Positions 1 through 6,532 of a DNA stretch of 15,230 nucleotides are shown here, piece by piece. The notes beneath the pieces were generated by a model that did no database searches, was not told the DNA's origin, and saw only the letters and a program-made list of their open reading frames with translations. Position 1 is the stretch's first letter. Each line of letters begins with the position of its first letter. The position numbers were made by a program, and so were the translations under genes. The stretch is from JBLIOB01 sp047639575 (lineage in GTDB: Bacteria; Bacteroidota; Bacteroidia; Flavobacteriales_D; Parvicellaceae). The DNA lies in NCBI GenBank assembly GCA_047639575.1, contig JBLIOB010000087.1, positions 1-15,230 of the forward strand, read 5' to 3'.

Positions 1-20
1 GCTTTTACCAGCAATTTTTT

Positions 21-140
21 TTATTCGGTGTTGGCAACAGTAATTTTTTCCGGCACTTCAAATCCATTCGTAAATTGCTCTAAATATTTCGCTATTTCTA
101 ATAATTTTTTATCAGTCCATTTTCTTTGGTTCTGTCCCAT
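21..140 (-). CDS. Small hypothetical ORF, possibly a gene remnant cut by the IS
   Basis: A 39-codon minus-strand frame runs from an ATG (complement of 138-140) to TAA (complement of 21-23). It begins MGQNQRKWTDKKLL and ends in ITVANTE. The composition (charged, amphipathic, with an AKYLEQF stretch) looks like real protein rather than random translation, but I recognise no family. The first codons lie inside the sequence I interpret as the left terminal repeat of the IS6-like element. The ORF may therefore be the 3' end of an older gene that was cut by the insertion and picked up a start codon from the IS end. A stop codon occurs six codons upstream of the ATG, so the frame does not extend into the element. 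It could also be a spurious ORF. Confidence 0.3.
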   Translation of the reverse strand: MGQNQRKWTDKKLLEIAKYLEQFTNGFEVPEKITVANTE

Positions 141-160
141 TAATTCGGTCAAAAGTTAAA
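128..160. repeat. Probable left terminal inverted repeat of the IS6-like element
   Basis: The stretch starts GGTTCTGTC and ends AAAAGTTAAA, about 30 bases before the transposase start. IS6-family ends commonly begin GGTTCTGT or GGCTCTGT, so the position and first bases fit. I could not find an inverted partner downstream, in agreement with loss of the right end. The assignment rests on family knowledge and position, not on a matched pair. Confidence 0.4.
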
Positions 161-192
161 GAAACTACTTTTGAGGTGAAAACTCAAGAGGC

Positions 193-613
193 ATGTTCAA
201 ACACCATCGTTACCCAAAAGCAATAATTCTTCAAGCAGTCTATTTCAAATTGAGATTTACGTTATGTTATAGAGATATAAAAGAATTACTCCAGATAAGA
301 GGTGTTGAAGTAGATCATTCTTCCATTCAAAAATGGGTATTTAAGTTTTCTCCAATAATAGAGAAGAGCATGCATAAAAGGAAACGCCACGTTTGTAATA
401 GTTGGAGACTGGATGAAACCTATATTAAGGTTGGAGCCACAGATCGGTACTTATGTAGAGCGGTCGATAAGTTTGCAAATACAGTAGATTTCCTTATTAA
501 CCAAGAGAAGGATGAAAGGATCAGCTCAAAAGTTTTTAAATAAAGCTATTGGCAACAATGGTAAACCAAGAGTGATTAACATTGATAAAAGTGGCTTAAC
601 AACCATCATTTAA
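193..613 (+). pseudogene. IS6-family transposase, frameshifted and 3'-truncated
   Basis: The first frame (193-543, 116 aa) has the N-terminal part of an IS6-family DDE transposase. It shows a helix-turn-helix region at about residues 26-58 (YRDIKELLQIRG through SIQKWVFKF) and the first catalytic aspartate in WRLDETYIKV (Asp74). After VDFLINQEKDER the frame slips near 519-521. The family sequence continues one frame over from base 521 as SAQKFLNKAIGNNGKPRVIN, followed by IDKSG, which carries the second aspartate at 584-586. Similarity ends at about 595 and that frame stops at 611-613. The expected YLNN-VEQDHR segment with the third catalytic residue (Glu) and the C-terminus are absent. With two independent lesions the copy cannot encode an active transposase. 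The family call is confident; the exact base of the frameshift is inferred. Confidence 0.85.
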
Positions 614-646
614 ATTGGATCAGATATCATGTTCAAATAATAGATG

Positions 647-654
647 TATGTTTG
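647..654 (+). promoter_or_regulatory. Candidate -7 box (TAnnTTTG) for the arginine operon
   Basis: TATGTTTG matches the Bacteroidota -7 consensus TAnnTTTG exactly, and it is the only exact match I found between the IS remnant and the operon. A TTG or TTTG at the expected distance upstream (about 17-23 bases) is missing, so the assignment is weak. If real, it would give a leader of roughly 190 bases containing all four hairpins. Confidence 0.25.
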
Positions 655-698
655 CGCCTTCGTAATGAAAATTAACAGCAAATATCCATCACTATTAA

Positions 699-715
699 AA
701 CAACTTTCGGTTGTT
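699..715. repeat. Hairpin AACAAC / GTTGTT
   Basis: A perfect 6-base stem (699-704 with 710-715) encloses the loop TTTCG. No T-tract follows, so it is not an intrinsic terminator. It is the weakest and most distant of the four hairpins before the operon. Confidence 0.45.
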
Positions 716-750
716 AATGGAATTGCTTTATCTACTTCTGTAAGGAGAAA

Positions 751-810
751 TAGACCCGTAGGGGTCTAAACATTTTACGGGGCTATGCGCCCCGCGTATT
801 CGTAGAATAC
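751..810. repeat. Cluster of three tandem perfect hairpins (REP-like or structured leader)
   Basis: Three perfect stem-loops sit almost end to end. TAGACCC(GTAG)GGGTCTA is at 751-768 (7-base stem), CGGGGC(TATGC)GCCCCG at 778-794 (6-base stem), and GTATTC(GTA)GAATAC at 796-810 (6-base stem). The first and third share a central CGTAG. The cluster ends 43 bases before the first operon gene. Dense GC-rich palindromes in AT-rich DNA are typical of REP-like elements mobilised by RAYT transposases. A cis-regulatory RNA leader is the alternative. The T-rich run at 821-831 lies 10 bases after the last weak stem, so a terminator or attenuator reading is possible but poor. Confidence 0.6.
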
Positions 811-853
811 ACTCTCATAATTTTCTTTTTTAATTACTATAACTCAAAATGTT

Positions 854-1528
854 ATGTCATTTGTTGTTATTGATGTGGCTAATAATAGTCACAAGCATCA
901 CGCAGATTTGATTTGCCAGATGATGCAAGACGCAGCTAAGGTTCGAGGAACCGGTATTGCTAAACGTCAACCCGTTTACATCCAACAAAAAATGGATGAA
1001 GGAAAAGCTATAATCGCCCTAGATGCAGAGCGCGTTGTTGGCTTTTGTTACATTGAAAGTTGGGACAACGAAAAGTATGTTGCCAATTCAGGTCTGATAG
1101 TTCACCCCGACTATAGAGGCCTTGGACTAGCAAAAAAGATTAAAAGCGAGACTTTTAAGTTGTCCCTGAAGAAATTCCCAATGGCTAAATTATTTGGCAT
1201 TACAACCAGCATGGCCATTATGAAAATTAACTCAGACTTGGGTTATTATCCCGTAACGTTTTCTGAACTAACTCAAGATGATAAATTTTGGGATGGATGC
1301 AAGAGCTGTGCGAATTATGACATCCTACAACGCACGAATAAAACAATGTGTATCTGTACAGGAATGAGTTGTGATTTGAAATCAATTTCTCTAGCTACCA
1401 CTGAACAATTTAAAATAAAATCATGGAATCGGTTTTTACGATTCACGAAGTCAAGAATTAATCGAATTCATGGCAAAAAAAAGAAATTTCCAAACCTAGT
1501 TAAACATTTAAGTAATGAAGAAAAATAG
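854..1528 (+). CDS. GNAT-family acyltransferase, candidate N-acylglutamate synthase
   Basis: A 224-residue protein with a GNAT fold. The segment LIVHPDYRGLGLAKKIK (residues 81-97) contains the acyl-CoA pyrophosphate-binding motif YRGLGLA, preceded by the strand AIIALDAERVVGFCYIES. Beyond a standard GNAT core it has a cysteine-bearing C-terminal extension, with Cys149 and Cys152 (CKSC), Cys166 and Cys168 (CIC) and Cys173, and then a basic tail. It is the first gene of the arginine operon and overlaps argG by 14 nt. The other genes supply every step from acyl-glutamate to arginine, but the window has no argA and no argJ. The likely role is therefore transfer of an acetyl or succinyl group from CoA to glutamate, in the cytoplasm. 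That function is inferred from context, not from a diagnostic motif. The Cys set could bind a metal or sense redox state. The ATG at 854 is chosen because it is the first in-frame start, and an out-of-frame ATG lies at 849. Confidence 0.85.
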   Translation: MSFVVIDVANNSHKHHADLICQMMQDAAKVRGTGIAKRQPVYIQQKMDEGKAIIALDAERVVGFCYIESWDNEKYVANSGLIVHPDYRGLGLAKKIKSETFKLSLKKFPMAKLFGITTSMAIMKINSDLGYYPVTFSELTQDDKFWDGCKSCANYDILQRTNKTMCICTGMSCDLKSISLATTEQFKIKSWNRFLRFTKSRINRIHGKKKKFPNLVKHLSNEEK

Positions 1529-2708
1529 CATTGTGCTCGCTTTTAGTGGTGGCTTAGACACATCATTCTGTTTAAAGTATTTAATGAATGAAAGTCACTT
1601 TGAAGTCTATTCTGCGGTAGTAAATACTGGCGGGTTTTCAGAAATTGAGCTTGAGCAAATTAAAGACAAGGCAGTAAAACTTGGAGCAAAAAAACATGTC
1701 ACTTTAGAAGAGACGGAGAATTATTATAACAACATTATTAAGTATTTGATATATGGTAATGTTCTAAAAAATAATACATACCCTCTTTCTGTAAGTGCAG
1801 AACGAATTTTCCAAGCAATCTCTTTAGCAAAATATGCCCAATCAATTGGTGCTAAATACATTGCCCATGGTAGCACAGGAGCTGGTAATGATCAAGTCCG
1901 GTTTGACTTAATTTTTCAATTAATTGCACCTGAGATTAAAATAATAACGCCCGTTAGAGATCTACAATTATCTCGAGATGCTGAAATAGAATACTTAAGC
2001 AAGCAAGGCGTTGTTGTTGATTGGAAAAAGGCACAATACTCAATCAATAAAGGACTTTGGGGAACAAGTGTAGGTGGAGTTGAAACTTTAACTTCTCATC
2101 AAGAATTACCATCAGAAGCCTACCCAAGTCAATTGGAAGAGACAACACCTAAAAATTTGACCATTGAATTTGAAAAAGGAGAAATAATAGCAGTTGATGG
2201 AATTAAAATGAAGGCGGTAAACGCCATTCAACATATTGAATTAGTTGCAAATAAATATGCTATTGGCAGAGACGTTCATGTTGGAGACACCATTATAGGC
2301 ATTAAAGGGCGTGTTGGGTTCGAAGCTGCGGCATCGGCCGTTATTATAAAAGCACATCATACTTTAGAAAAACATACACTTTCAAAATGGCAACTCCACT
2401 GGAAAGATCAACTGGCAAATTGGTACGGTATGTTCATTCATGAAGCGCAATATTTTGAGCCCGTAATGCGGAACATTGAGAAATTTTTATCGGATACACA
2501 AACCAATGTAAGTGGAAAAGTTAATCTCGAATTACATCCATACAGATTCACAATTAAAGGAATTGAATCTGAGCATGATCTGATGACTTCAGACTTCGGA
2601 GAGTATGGAGAAATAAACAAAAACTGGAGTGGCGATGACGTGAAAGGCTTCACAAAAATATTGGCCAATTCAATGCAAATTTTTAATCATGTAAATCAGA
2701 AACAATGA
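1515..2708 (+). CDS. argG: Argininosuccinate synthase
   Basis: A 397-residue cytoplasmic enzyme that joins citrulline and aspartate with ATP to form argininosuccinate, the penultimate step of arginine synthesis. The ATP-pyrophosphatase P-loop is AFSGGLDTS at residues 9-17. AHGSTGAGNDQVRFD (117-131) is the conserved ATP and aspartate contact region, and YSINKGLWGTSVGG (175-188) matches the family motif YSxDxNLWGxSxEG in the variant seen in Bacteroidota. The length is normal for the family. Its start overlaps the end of the GNAT gene by 14 nt and its TGA overlaps the argC ATG by 4 nt (ATGA), so translation is probably coupled on both sides. I see nothing missing or truncated. Confidence 0.97.
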   Translation: MKKNSIVLAFSGGLDTSFCLKYLMNESHFEVYSAVVNTGGFSEIELEQIKDKAVKLGAKKHVTLEETENYYNNIIKYLIYGNVLKNNTYPLSVSAERIFQAISLAKYAQSIGAKYIAHGSTGAGNDQVRFDLIFQLIAPEIKIITPVRDLQLSRDAEIEYLSKQGVVVDWKKAQYSINKGLWGTSVGGVETLTSHQELPSEAYPSQLEETTPKNLTIEFEKGEIIAVDGIKMKAVNAIQHIELVANKYAIGRDVHVGDTIIGIKGRVGFEAAASAVIIKAHHTLEKHTLSKWQLHWKDQLANWYGMFIHEAQYFEPVMRNIEKFLSDTQTNVSGKVNLELHPYRFTIKGIESEHDLMTSDFGEYGEINKNWSGDDVKGFTKILANSMQIFNHVNQKQ

Positions 2709-3682
2709 TACACGTTGGAATAATAGGAAGTGGTGGTTATGTGGCCGGAGAAGTCATTCGCTGTCTCGTGCACCACCCTGAAGTAACTATTAATTTTTTG
2801 TACAGCCATTCCTGCTCTGGTCAAAAAGTATCAGATGTTCATCAAGATTTGATAAATAATGCTGAATTGGTCTTTACCAAAGAAATCAATCCTGATGTGG
2901 ATGTACTTTTTCTTTGTTTGGGACACGGTAAATCCGCTAGCTTCCTTGAAAAGAACCGTTTTTCGGAAACGACTAAAATAGTTGATTTGAGTAGTGATTT
3001 TCGCTTGAAAGAATCTTCTGTTTTTAATAATAAGCCCTTTGTTTATGGATTGACGGAGTTAAACCGTGAAAAGATTAAAGGAGCTAACTACGTTGCAAAT
3101 CCAGGCTGTTTTGCTACGGCTATCCAATTGGGATTATTGCCTCTTGCAAACGAAGGGCTGTTACTAAACGATATACACGTACATGCAATTACTGGATCGA
3201 CAGGCGCAGGACAATCTTTAGCAAACTCGTCTCATTTTAGTTGGAGAAATAACAATATTTCAATCTATAAAGCTTTTGATCATCAACACTTAGAAGAGAT
3301 CAATGAAAGTTTAACTGTACTGCAGAATAGCTTTGTAAGCGATGTTAATTTTCTTCCTGTGCGAGGAGATTTTACAAGAGGCATTTTTGCCAGTGCTTAT
3401 ACTGAAGTTGATTTATCTCACGATGAATTGCTCCAGTTATATAAAGACTATTACGTCAATGAGCCTTTTACTTTTATTAGTGAAAACACTGTAAACCTGA
3501 AACAGGTCGTGAATACTAACAACTGTCTAATTCAAATTCAAAAAATAAAAGGCAAAGTTCTAATCACTTCTGTACTTGATAATTTATTAAAAGGAGCTGC
3601 TGGTCAGGCTATTCAGAATATGAATATCATGTTTGGATTAGACGAATCAACGGGACTCAATTTCAAAGCTAATTACCATTAA
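2705..3682 (+). CDS. argC: N-acetyl (or N-succinyl)-gamma-glutamyl-phosphate reductase
   Basis: A 325-residue NAD(P)H-dependent reductase that converts acyl-glutamyl phosphate to acyl-glutamate semialdehyde. It has the dinucleotide-binding start VGIIGSGGYVAGE (4-16), the catalytic cysteine in NPGCFAT (Cys135) and a His-rich segment FDHQHLEEI (191-199) that should contain the catalytic histidine. The C-terminal NLLKGAAGQAIQNMN is the usual closing motif. The length is that of the short ArgC form. It starts inside the argG stop (4-nt overlap) and is followed by argD after 2 nt. The acyl group is not readable from this protein; it follows from ArgF'. Confidence 0.96.
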   Translation: MIHVGIIGSGGYVAGEVIRCLVHHPEVTINFLYSHSCSGQKVSDVHQDLINNAELVFTKEINPDVDVLFLCLGHGKSASFLEKNRFSETTKIVDLSSDFRLKESSVFNNKPFVYGLTELNREKIKGANYVANPGCFATAIQLGLLPLANEGLLLNDIHVHAITGSTGAGQSLANSSHFSWRNNNISIYKAFDHQHLEEINESLTVLQNSFVSDVNFLPVRGDFTRGIFASAYTEVDLSHDELLQLYKDYYVNEPFTFISENTVNLKQVVNTNNCLIQIQKIKGKVLITSVLDNLLKGAAGQAIQNMNIMFGLDESTGLNFKANYH

Positions 3683-3684
3683 TT

Positions 3685-4815
3685 ATGAATTTATTTGATG
3701 TCTACCCCCGATTTGATGTTACCCCTACACGTGCCAATGGCGTGTATCTTTTTGATGAAAATAATCAAGCATACTTAGATTTATATGGTGGGCATGGTGT
3801 GATTTCAATTGGACATAATCATCCTGAATATATTGGAAAAGTGAGTCAGCAATTGAATCAAATAGGATTCTATTCAAACTCTGTAAACATGCCAATTCAA
3901 GATGAATATGCTGATAAATTAACTAAGGTTAGTGGCTATCCTAAATATAAACTCTTCCTATGTAACAGTGGAGCCGAAGCAAATGAAAACGCCATTAAAT
4001 TGGCCTCATTCCATACGGGTAAAAAGAAAGTTGTAGCCTATAAAGGTGGCTTTCACGGACGTACGGCTGCAACTCTCAATGTAACGGATAATAAAAAGCT
4101 ATCCTCTCAAATAAACCTTTCAAATTTTGATGTTGACTTTATTGAATTAAACAATAAAAAACAGTTAATAGAATCGCTAAAAGGTGAAGATGTATCTGCC
4201 GTAATCATGGAAGGAATTCAAGGTGTAGGTGGATTGAACGAACCTACTGAGGAGTACCAAATATTTCTTTCAGAAGCTTGTTCAAAATATGGTGCACTTC
4301 TCATTTTGGATGAAATTCAGAGTGGCTTTGGGAGAACCGGAAATTTCTTTGCGCATCAAGCAAGTAAGATAGAACCAGACTTAATCAGTATGGCTAAAGG
4401 AATGGGTAATGGTTTTCCCGTAGCGGGCGTACTAATCCACCCTAAAATAAAAGCATCTCTCGGCTTATTGGGAACAACTTTTGGTGGAAATCACTTGGCA
4501 TGTGCAGCTGGTTTATCTGTATTGAACGTGCTCAACAATGAAAAACTAATGCTCAATGTTCAGAGCGTTAGCAAATCATTTATTGCTGAAATAAATCATA
4601 TTCCCGCAGTTAAAAACATCAAGGGCAGAGGTTTAATGCTTGGGCTTGAATTTGATTTTCCGATCGCAGCTCTTCGCCTCAAATTATTAAACGAACATCA
4701 CATATTTACCGGGGCTTCTGCAAACCCGAATTTACTGCGAATTCTTCCTCCATTAACGATTAAGACAGAAGAACTCACGCATTTCATTTCAGCACTTAAA
4801 ACTTCACTCCAATGA
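3685..4815 (+). CDS. argD: Acetylornithine (succinylornithine) aminotransferase
   Basis: A 376-residue class III PLP-dependent aminotransferase that converts acyl-glutamate semialdehyde and glutamate to acyl-ornithine. Visible landmarks are the N-terminal DLYGGHGVISIGHNHP (32-47), the phosphate-binding CNSGAEANENAIKLA (93-107), FHGRTAATLNVT (123-134), the cofactor aspartate in LILDEIQSGFGRTG (Asp209) and the Schiff-base lysine in SMAKGMGNGFP (Lys238). TTFGGNHLACAAG follows in the C-terminal half. The length is normal. It lies 2 nt after argC and overlaps argF' by 4 nt. Related ornithine or GABA aminotransferases share these motifs; the operon position decides the assignment. Confidence 0.95.
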   Translation: MNLFDVYPRFDVTPTRANGVYLFDENNQAYLDLYGGHGVISIGHNHPEYIGKVSQQLNQIGFYSNSVNMPIQDEYADKLTKVSGYPKYKLFLCNSGAEANENAIKLASFHTGKKKVVAYKGGFHGRTAATLNVTDNKKLSSQINLSNFDVDFIELNNKKQLIESLKGEDVSAVIMEGIQGVGGLNEPTEEYQIFLSEACSKYGALLILDEIQSGFGRTGNFFAHQASKIEPDLISMAKGMGNGFPVAGVLIHPKIKASLGLLGTTFGGNHLACAAGLSVLNVLNNEKLMLNVQSVSKSFIAEINHIPAVKNIKGRGLMLGLEFDFPIAALRLKLLNEHHIFTGASANPNLLRILPPLTIKTEELTHFISALKTSLQ

Positions 4816-5762
4816 AAAATTTCACATCAATTAAGGATGTTCAAGATCTTAATGGGCTCTTGCAAATCGCCCGAGCCGTTAAAGAAAATCCTTTAAGCCA
4901 TAAAAATATTGGATCAAATAAGACGATGGGTCTACTATTTTTTAATCCGAGTTTACGGACGCGGCTTAGTACACAAAAGGCGGCCATGAATTTAGGCATG
5001 AACGTTATGATTATGAATTTAAATAATGACGGTTGGTCTATTGAATTGGAAGACGGATCAGTAATGAACCAGGGAACACAAGAACACATCAAAGATGCTG
5101 CAGGAGTTATTTCTCAATACTGTGACTTTATTGGTATCCGCACATTTGCTTCTTTAACTGATAAGGAGGCAGACTATAATGAAGAGGTCCTAAATAAATT
5201 TATCTTCTCCTCAACTGTGCCTGTGATATCACTCGAAAGTGCCACGCTTCACCCGTTACAATCATTTGCAGATCTAATAACCATAGAAGAGAAAAAAGTA
5301 AAGGCTCGACCGAAAGTAGTTCTAAGTTGGGCGCCACACCCACGTACTCTTCCTCAGGCCGTTTCTAACTCATTTGTTGAATGGATGAAGCTCGCTGACA
5401 TAGATTTGGTTATAACACACCCTGCAGGTTACGAGCTATCCACAGACTTTACCAATGGAGTAGAAATTACTTGTGACCAGAATGAAGCATTTAACAATGC
5501 CGATTTTATCTATGCTAAAAACTGGTCGCCCTTTACTAACTATGGTGAGATTAGTGAGGGATTAGATCATTGGATTATTGATGAAGAGAAAATGAGCCGA
5601 ACCAATAATGCAAAGTTTATGCATTGCTTGCCCATCCGTAGAAATGTAGTTGCTACAGATGCTGTAATCGATTCAGAAAACTCACTGGTTCTGGAGCAGG
5701 CAAACAATCGAACATATGCTGCGCAGGCTGTATTACTTAATATGCTACAAAATGAAGAATGA
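4812..5762 (+). CDS. argF': N-acyl-L-ornithine carbamoyltransferase (succinyl or acetyl)
   Basis: A 316-residue transcarbamylase that makes N-acyl-citrulline from carbamoyl phosphate and N-acyl-ornithine. The carbamoyl-phosphate loop is NPSLRTRLSTQ (45-55), the form found in acyl-ornithine transcarbamylases, instead of the S-T-R-T-R loop of ordinary ArgF. LHPLQSFADLITIEE, WAPHPRTLPQAVSNSFVEWM, ITHPAGYEL and MHCLPIRR all closely resemble the Bacteroides succinylornithine enzyme as I remember it. Published work on the two enzyme types placed acyl specificity at one active-site position near residue 90-92 (Pro in the succinyl enzyme, Glu in the acetyl enzyme). The aligned position here appears to be Gln90, in MNQGTQEHI, so the substrate cannot be fixed by eye. 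The gene overlaps argD by 4 nt and argB by 11 nt. Confidence 0.94.
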   Translation: MKNFTSIKDVQDLNGLLQIARAVKENPLSHKNIGSNKTMGLLFFNPSLRTRLSTQKAAMNLGMNVMIMNLNNDGWSIELEDGSVMNQGTQEHIKDAAGVISQYCDFIGIRTFASLTDKEADYNEEVLNKFIFSSTVPVISLESATLHPLQSFADLITIEEKKVKARPKVVLSWAPHPRTLPQAVSNSFVEWMKLADIDLVITHPAGYELSTDFTNGVEITCDQNEAFNNADFIYAKNWSPFTNYGEISEGLDHWIIDEEKMSRTNNAKFMHCLPIRRNVVATDAVIDSENSLVLEQANNRTYAAQAVLLNMLQNEE

Positions 5763-6531
5763 ATTATCCATCATAAAAATAGGAGGTAAAATTATAGAAA
5801 ACGAACAGTTATTAAATTCGTTTCTCAAGAATTTTGCTCGATTGAAAGGCCCGAAAATATTGATTCATGGCGGTGGTAAACAAGCTACTGAGTTAGGCCA
5901 AAAACTTGGTCATGAAACTAAAATGAATGAAGGTAGAAGAATCACTTCAACCGAAAATTTAGAGGTCATTACCATGGTCTATGCCGGACTGATTAATAAA
6001 AATATAATTGCAAAACTTCAAGCAAGCGGATGTAATTCCATCGGATTAACAGGCGCAGATGCGAATTGTATTTCAGCGAAAAAGCGACCTGTTGTGCCAA
6101 TAGATTTTGGTTGGGTAGGAGATGTAGAATCTGTCAACACCGATATGATTCAGCTCTTGTTATCGAAAAATATTACACCGGTATTTTGTGCTATTAGCCA
6201 TGACGGGAATGGTCAATTATTAAATACTAATGCGGATACCGTTGGGGCAGAAATAGCCATTGCAATGAGTGAAAATTACGAAACAGAGCTGATTTATTGT
6301 TTTGAAAAAGACGGGGTATTGATGGATGTAAATGATGAGCTTTCAATTATTGAAAACATCACTTCATCTTCTTACCAAAAGCTAAAATTGGCTGGAGTAA
6401 TACACGCTGGCATGCTTCCAAAAATTGAAAATGCCTTCCATGCATTAGCGCACAATGTATCCAAGGTCGTGATCGGCAATGCGAACAGCATTATTGAAAA
6501 TGACAAAAAACACACTCAAATTACAATATAG
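5752..6531 (+). CDS. argB: N-acylglutamate kinase
   Basis: A 259-residue amino-acid kinase-fold enzyme that phosphorylates acyl-glutamate on its gamma-carboxylate. Key sites are Lys9 in IIKIGGK, the glycine loop HGGGK (39-43), the substrate arginine in EGRRIT (60-65), NTNADTVGAEIA (158-169) and Lys224 in GMLPKIE. I chose the ATG at 5752, giving MKNELSIIKIGG. A longer reading from 5716 would add 12 residues with no family counterpart and a 47-nt overlap. From 5752 the overlap with argF' is 11 nt, in line with the rest of the operon. ArgB is often the arginine-feedback step in acyl-cycle organisms. I see no N-terminal helix extension of the kind used by arginine-inhibited hexameric kinases, so feedback may lie elsewhere. 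Confidence 0.95.
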   Translation: MKNELSIIKIGGKIIENEQLLNSFLKNFARLKGPKILIHGGGKQATELGQKLGHETKMNEGRRITSTENLEVITMVYAGLINKNIIAKLQASGCNSIGLTGADANCISAKKRPVVPIDFGWVGDVESVNTDMIQLLLSKNITPVFCAISHDGNGQLLNTNADTVGAEIAIAMSENYETELIYCFEKDGVLMDVNDELSIIENITSSSYQKLKLAGVIHAGMLPKIENAFHALAHNVSKVVIGNANSIIENDKKHTQITI

Positions 6532-6532
6532 A

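Larger units (their letters stand above)
614..853. other. Intergenic region between the IS remnant and the arginine operon
   Basis: I see no coding frame here. The left part (614-690) is plain AT-rich sequence containing one TAnnTTTG match. The right part carries four hairpins, at 699-715, 751-768, 778-794 and 796-810. An AT-rich stretch with a T-rich run (811-850) leads into the first operon gene. I did not find a convincing arginine-repressor box. Confidence 0.6.

Noticed and set aside
818..825. TAATTTTC as the -7 box of the arginine operon
   Set aside because: It misses the final G of TAnnTTTG, has no TTG at the right distance and would leave a very short leader.
2438..2668. Minus-strand open frame inside argG
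   Set aside because: It lies wholly within a conserved enzyme gene and has no family features; it is an antisense shadow.
4841..5092. Minus-strand open frame inside argF'
   Set aside because: It overlaps the carbamoyl-phosphate-binding region of a clearly real gene and shows no motif of its own.
5716..5751. Upstream start for argB
   Set aside because: The extra 12 residues are out-of-frame argF' sequence with no counterpart in the kinase family.
6479..6532. Upstream starts for argE at 6479 and 6500
   Set aside because: They lie inside the argB 3' end; the ATG at 6533, one base after the argB stop, gives the normal family N-terminus.
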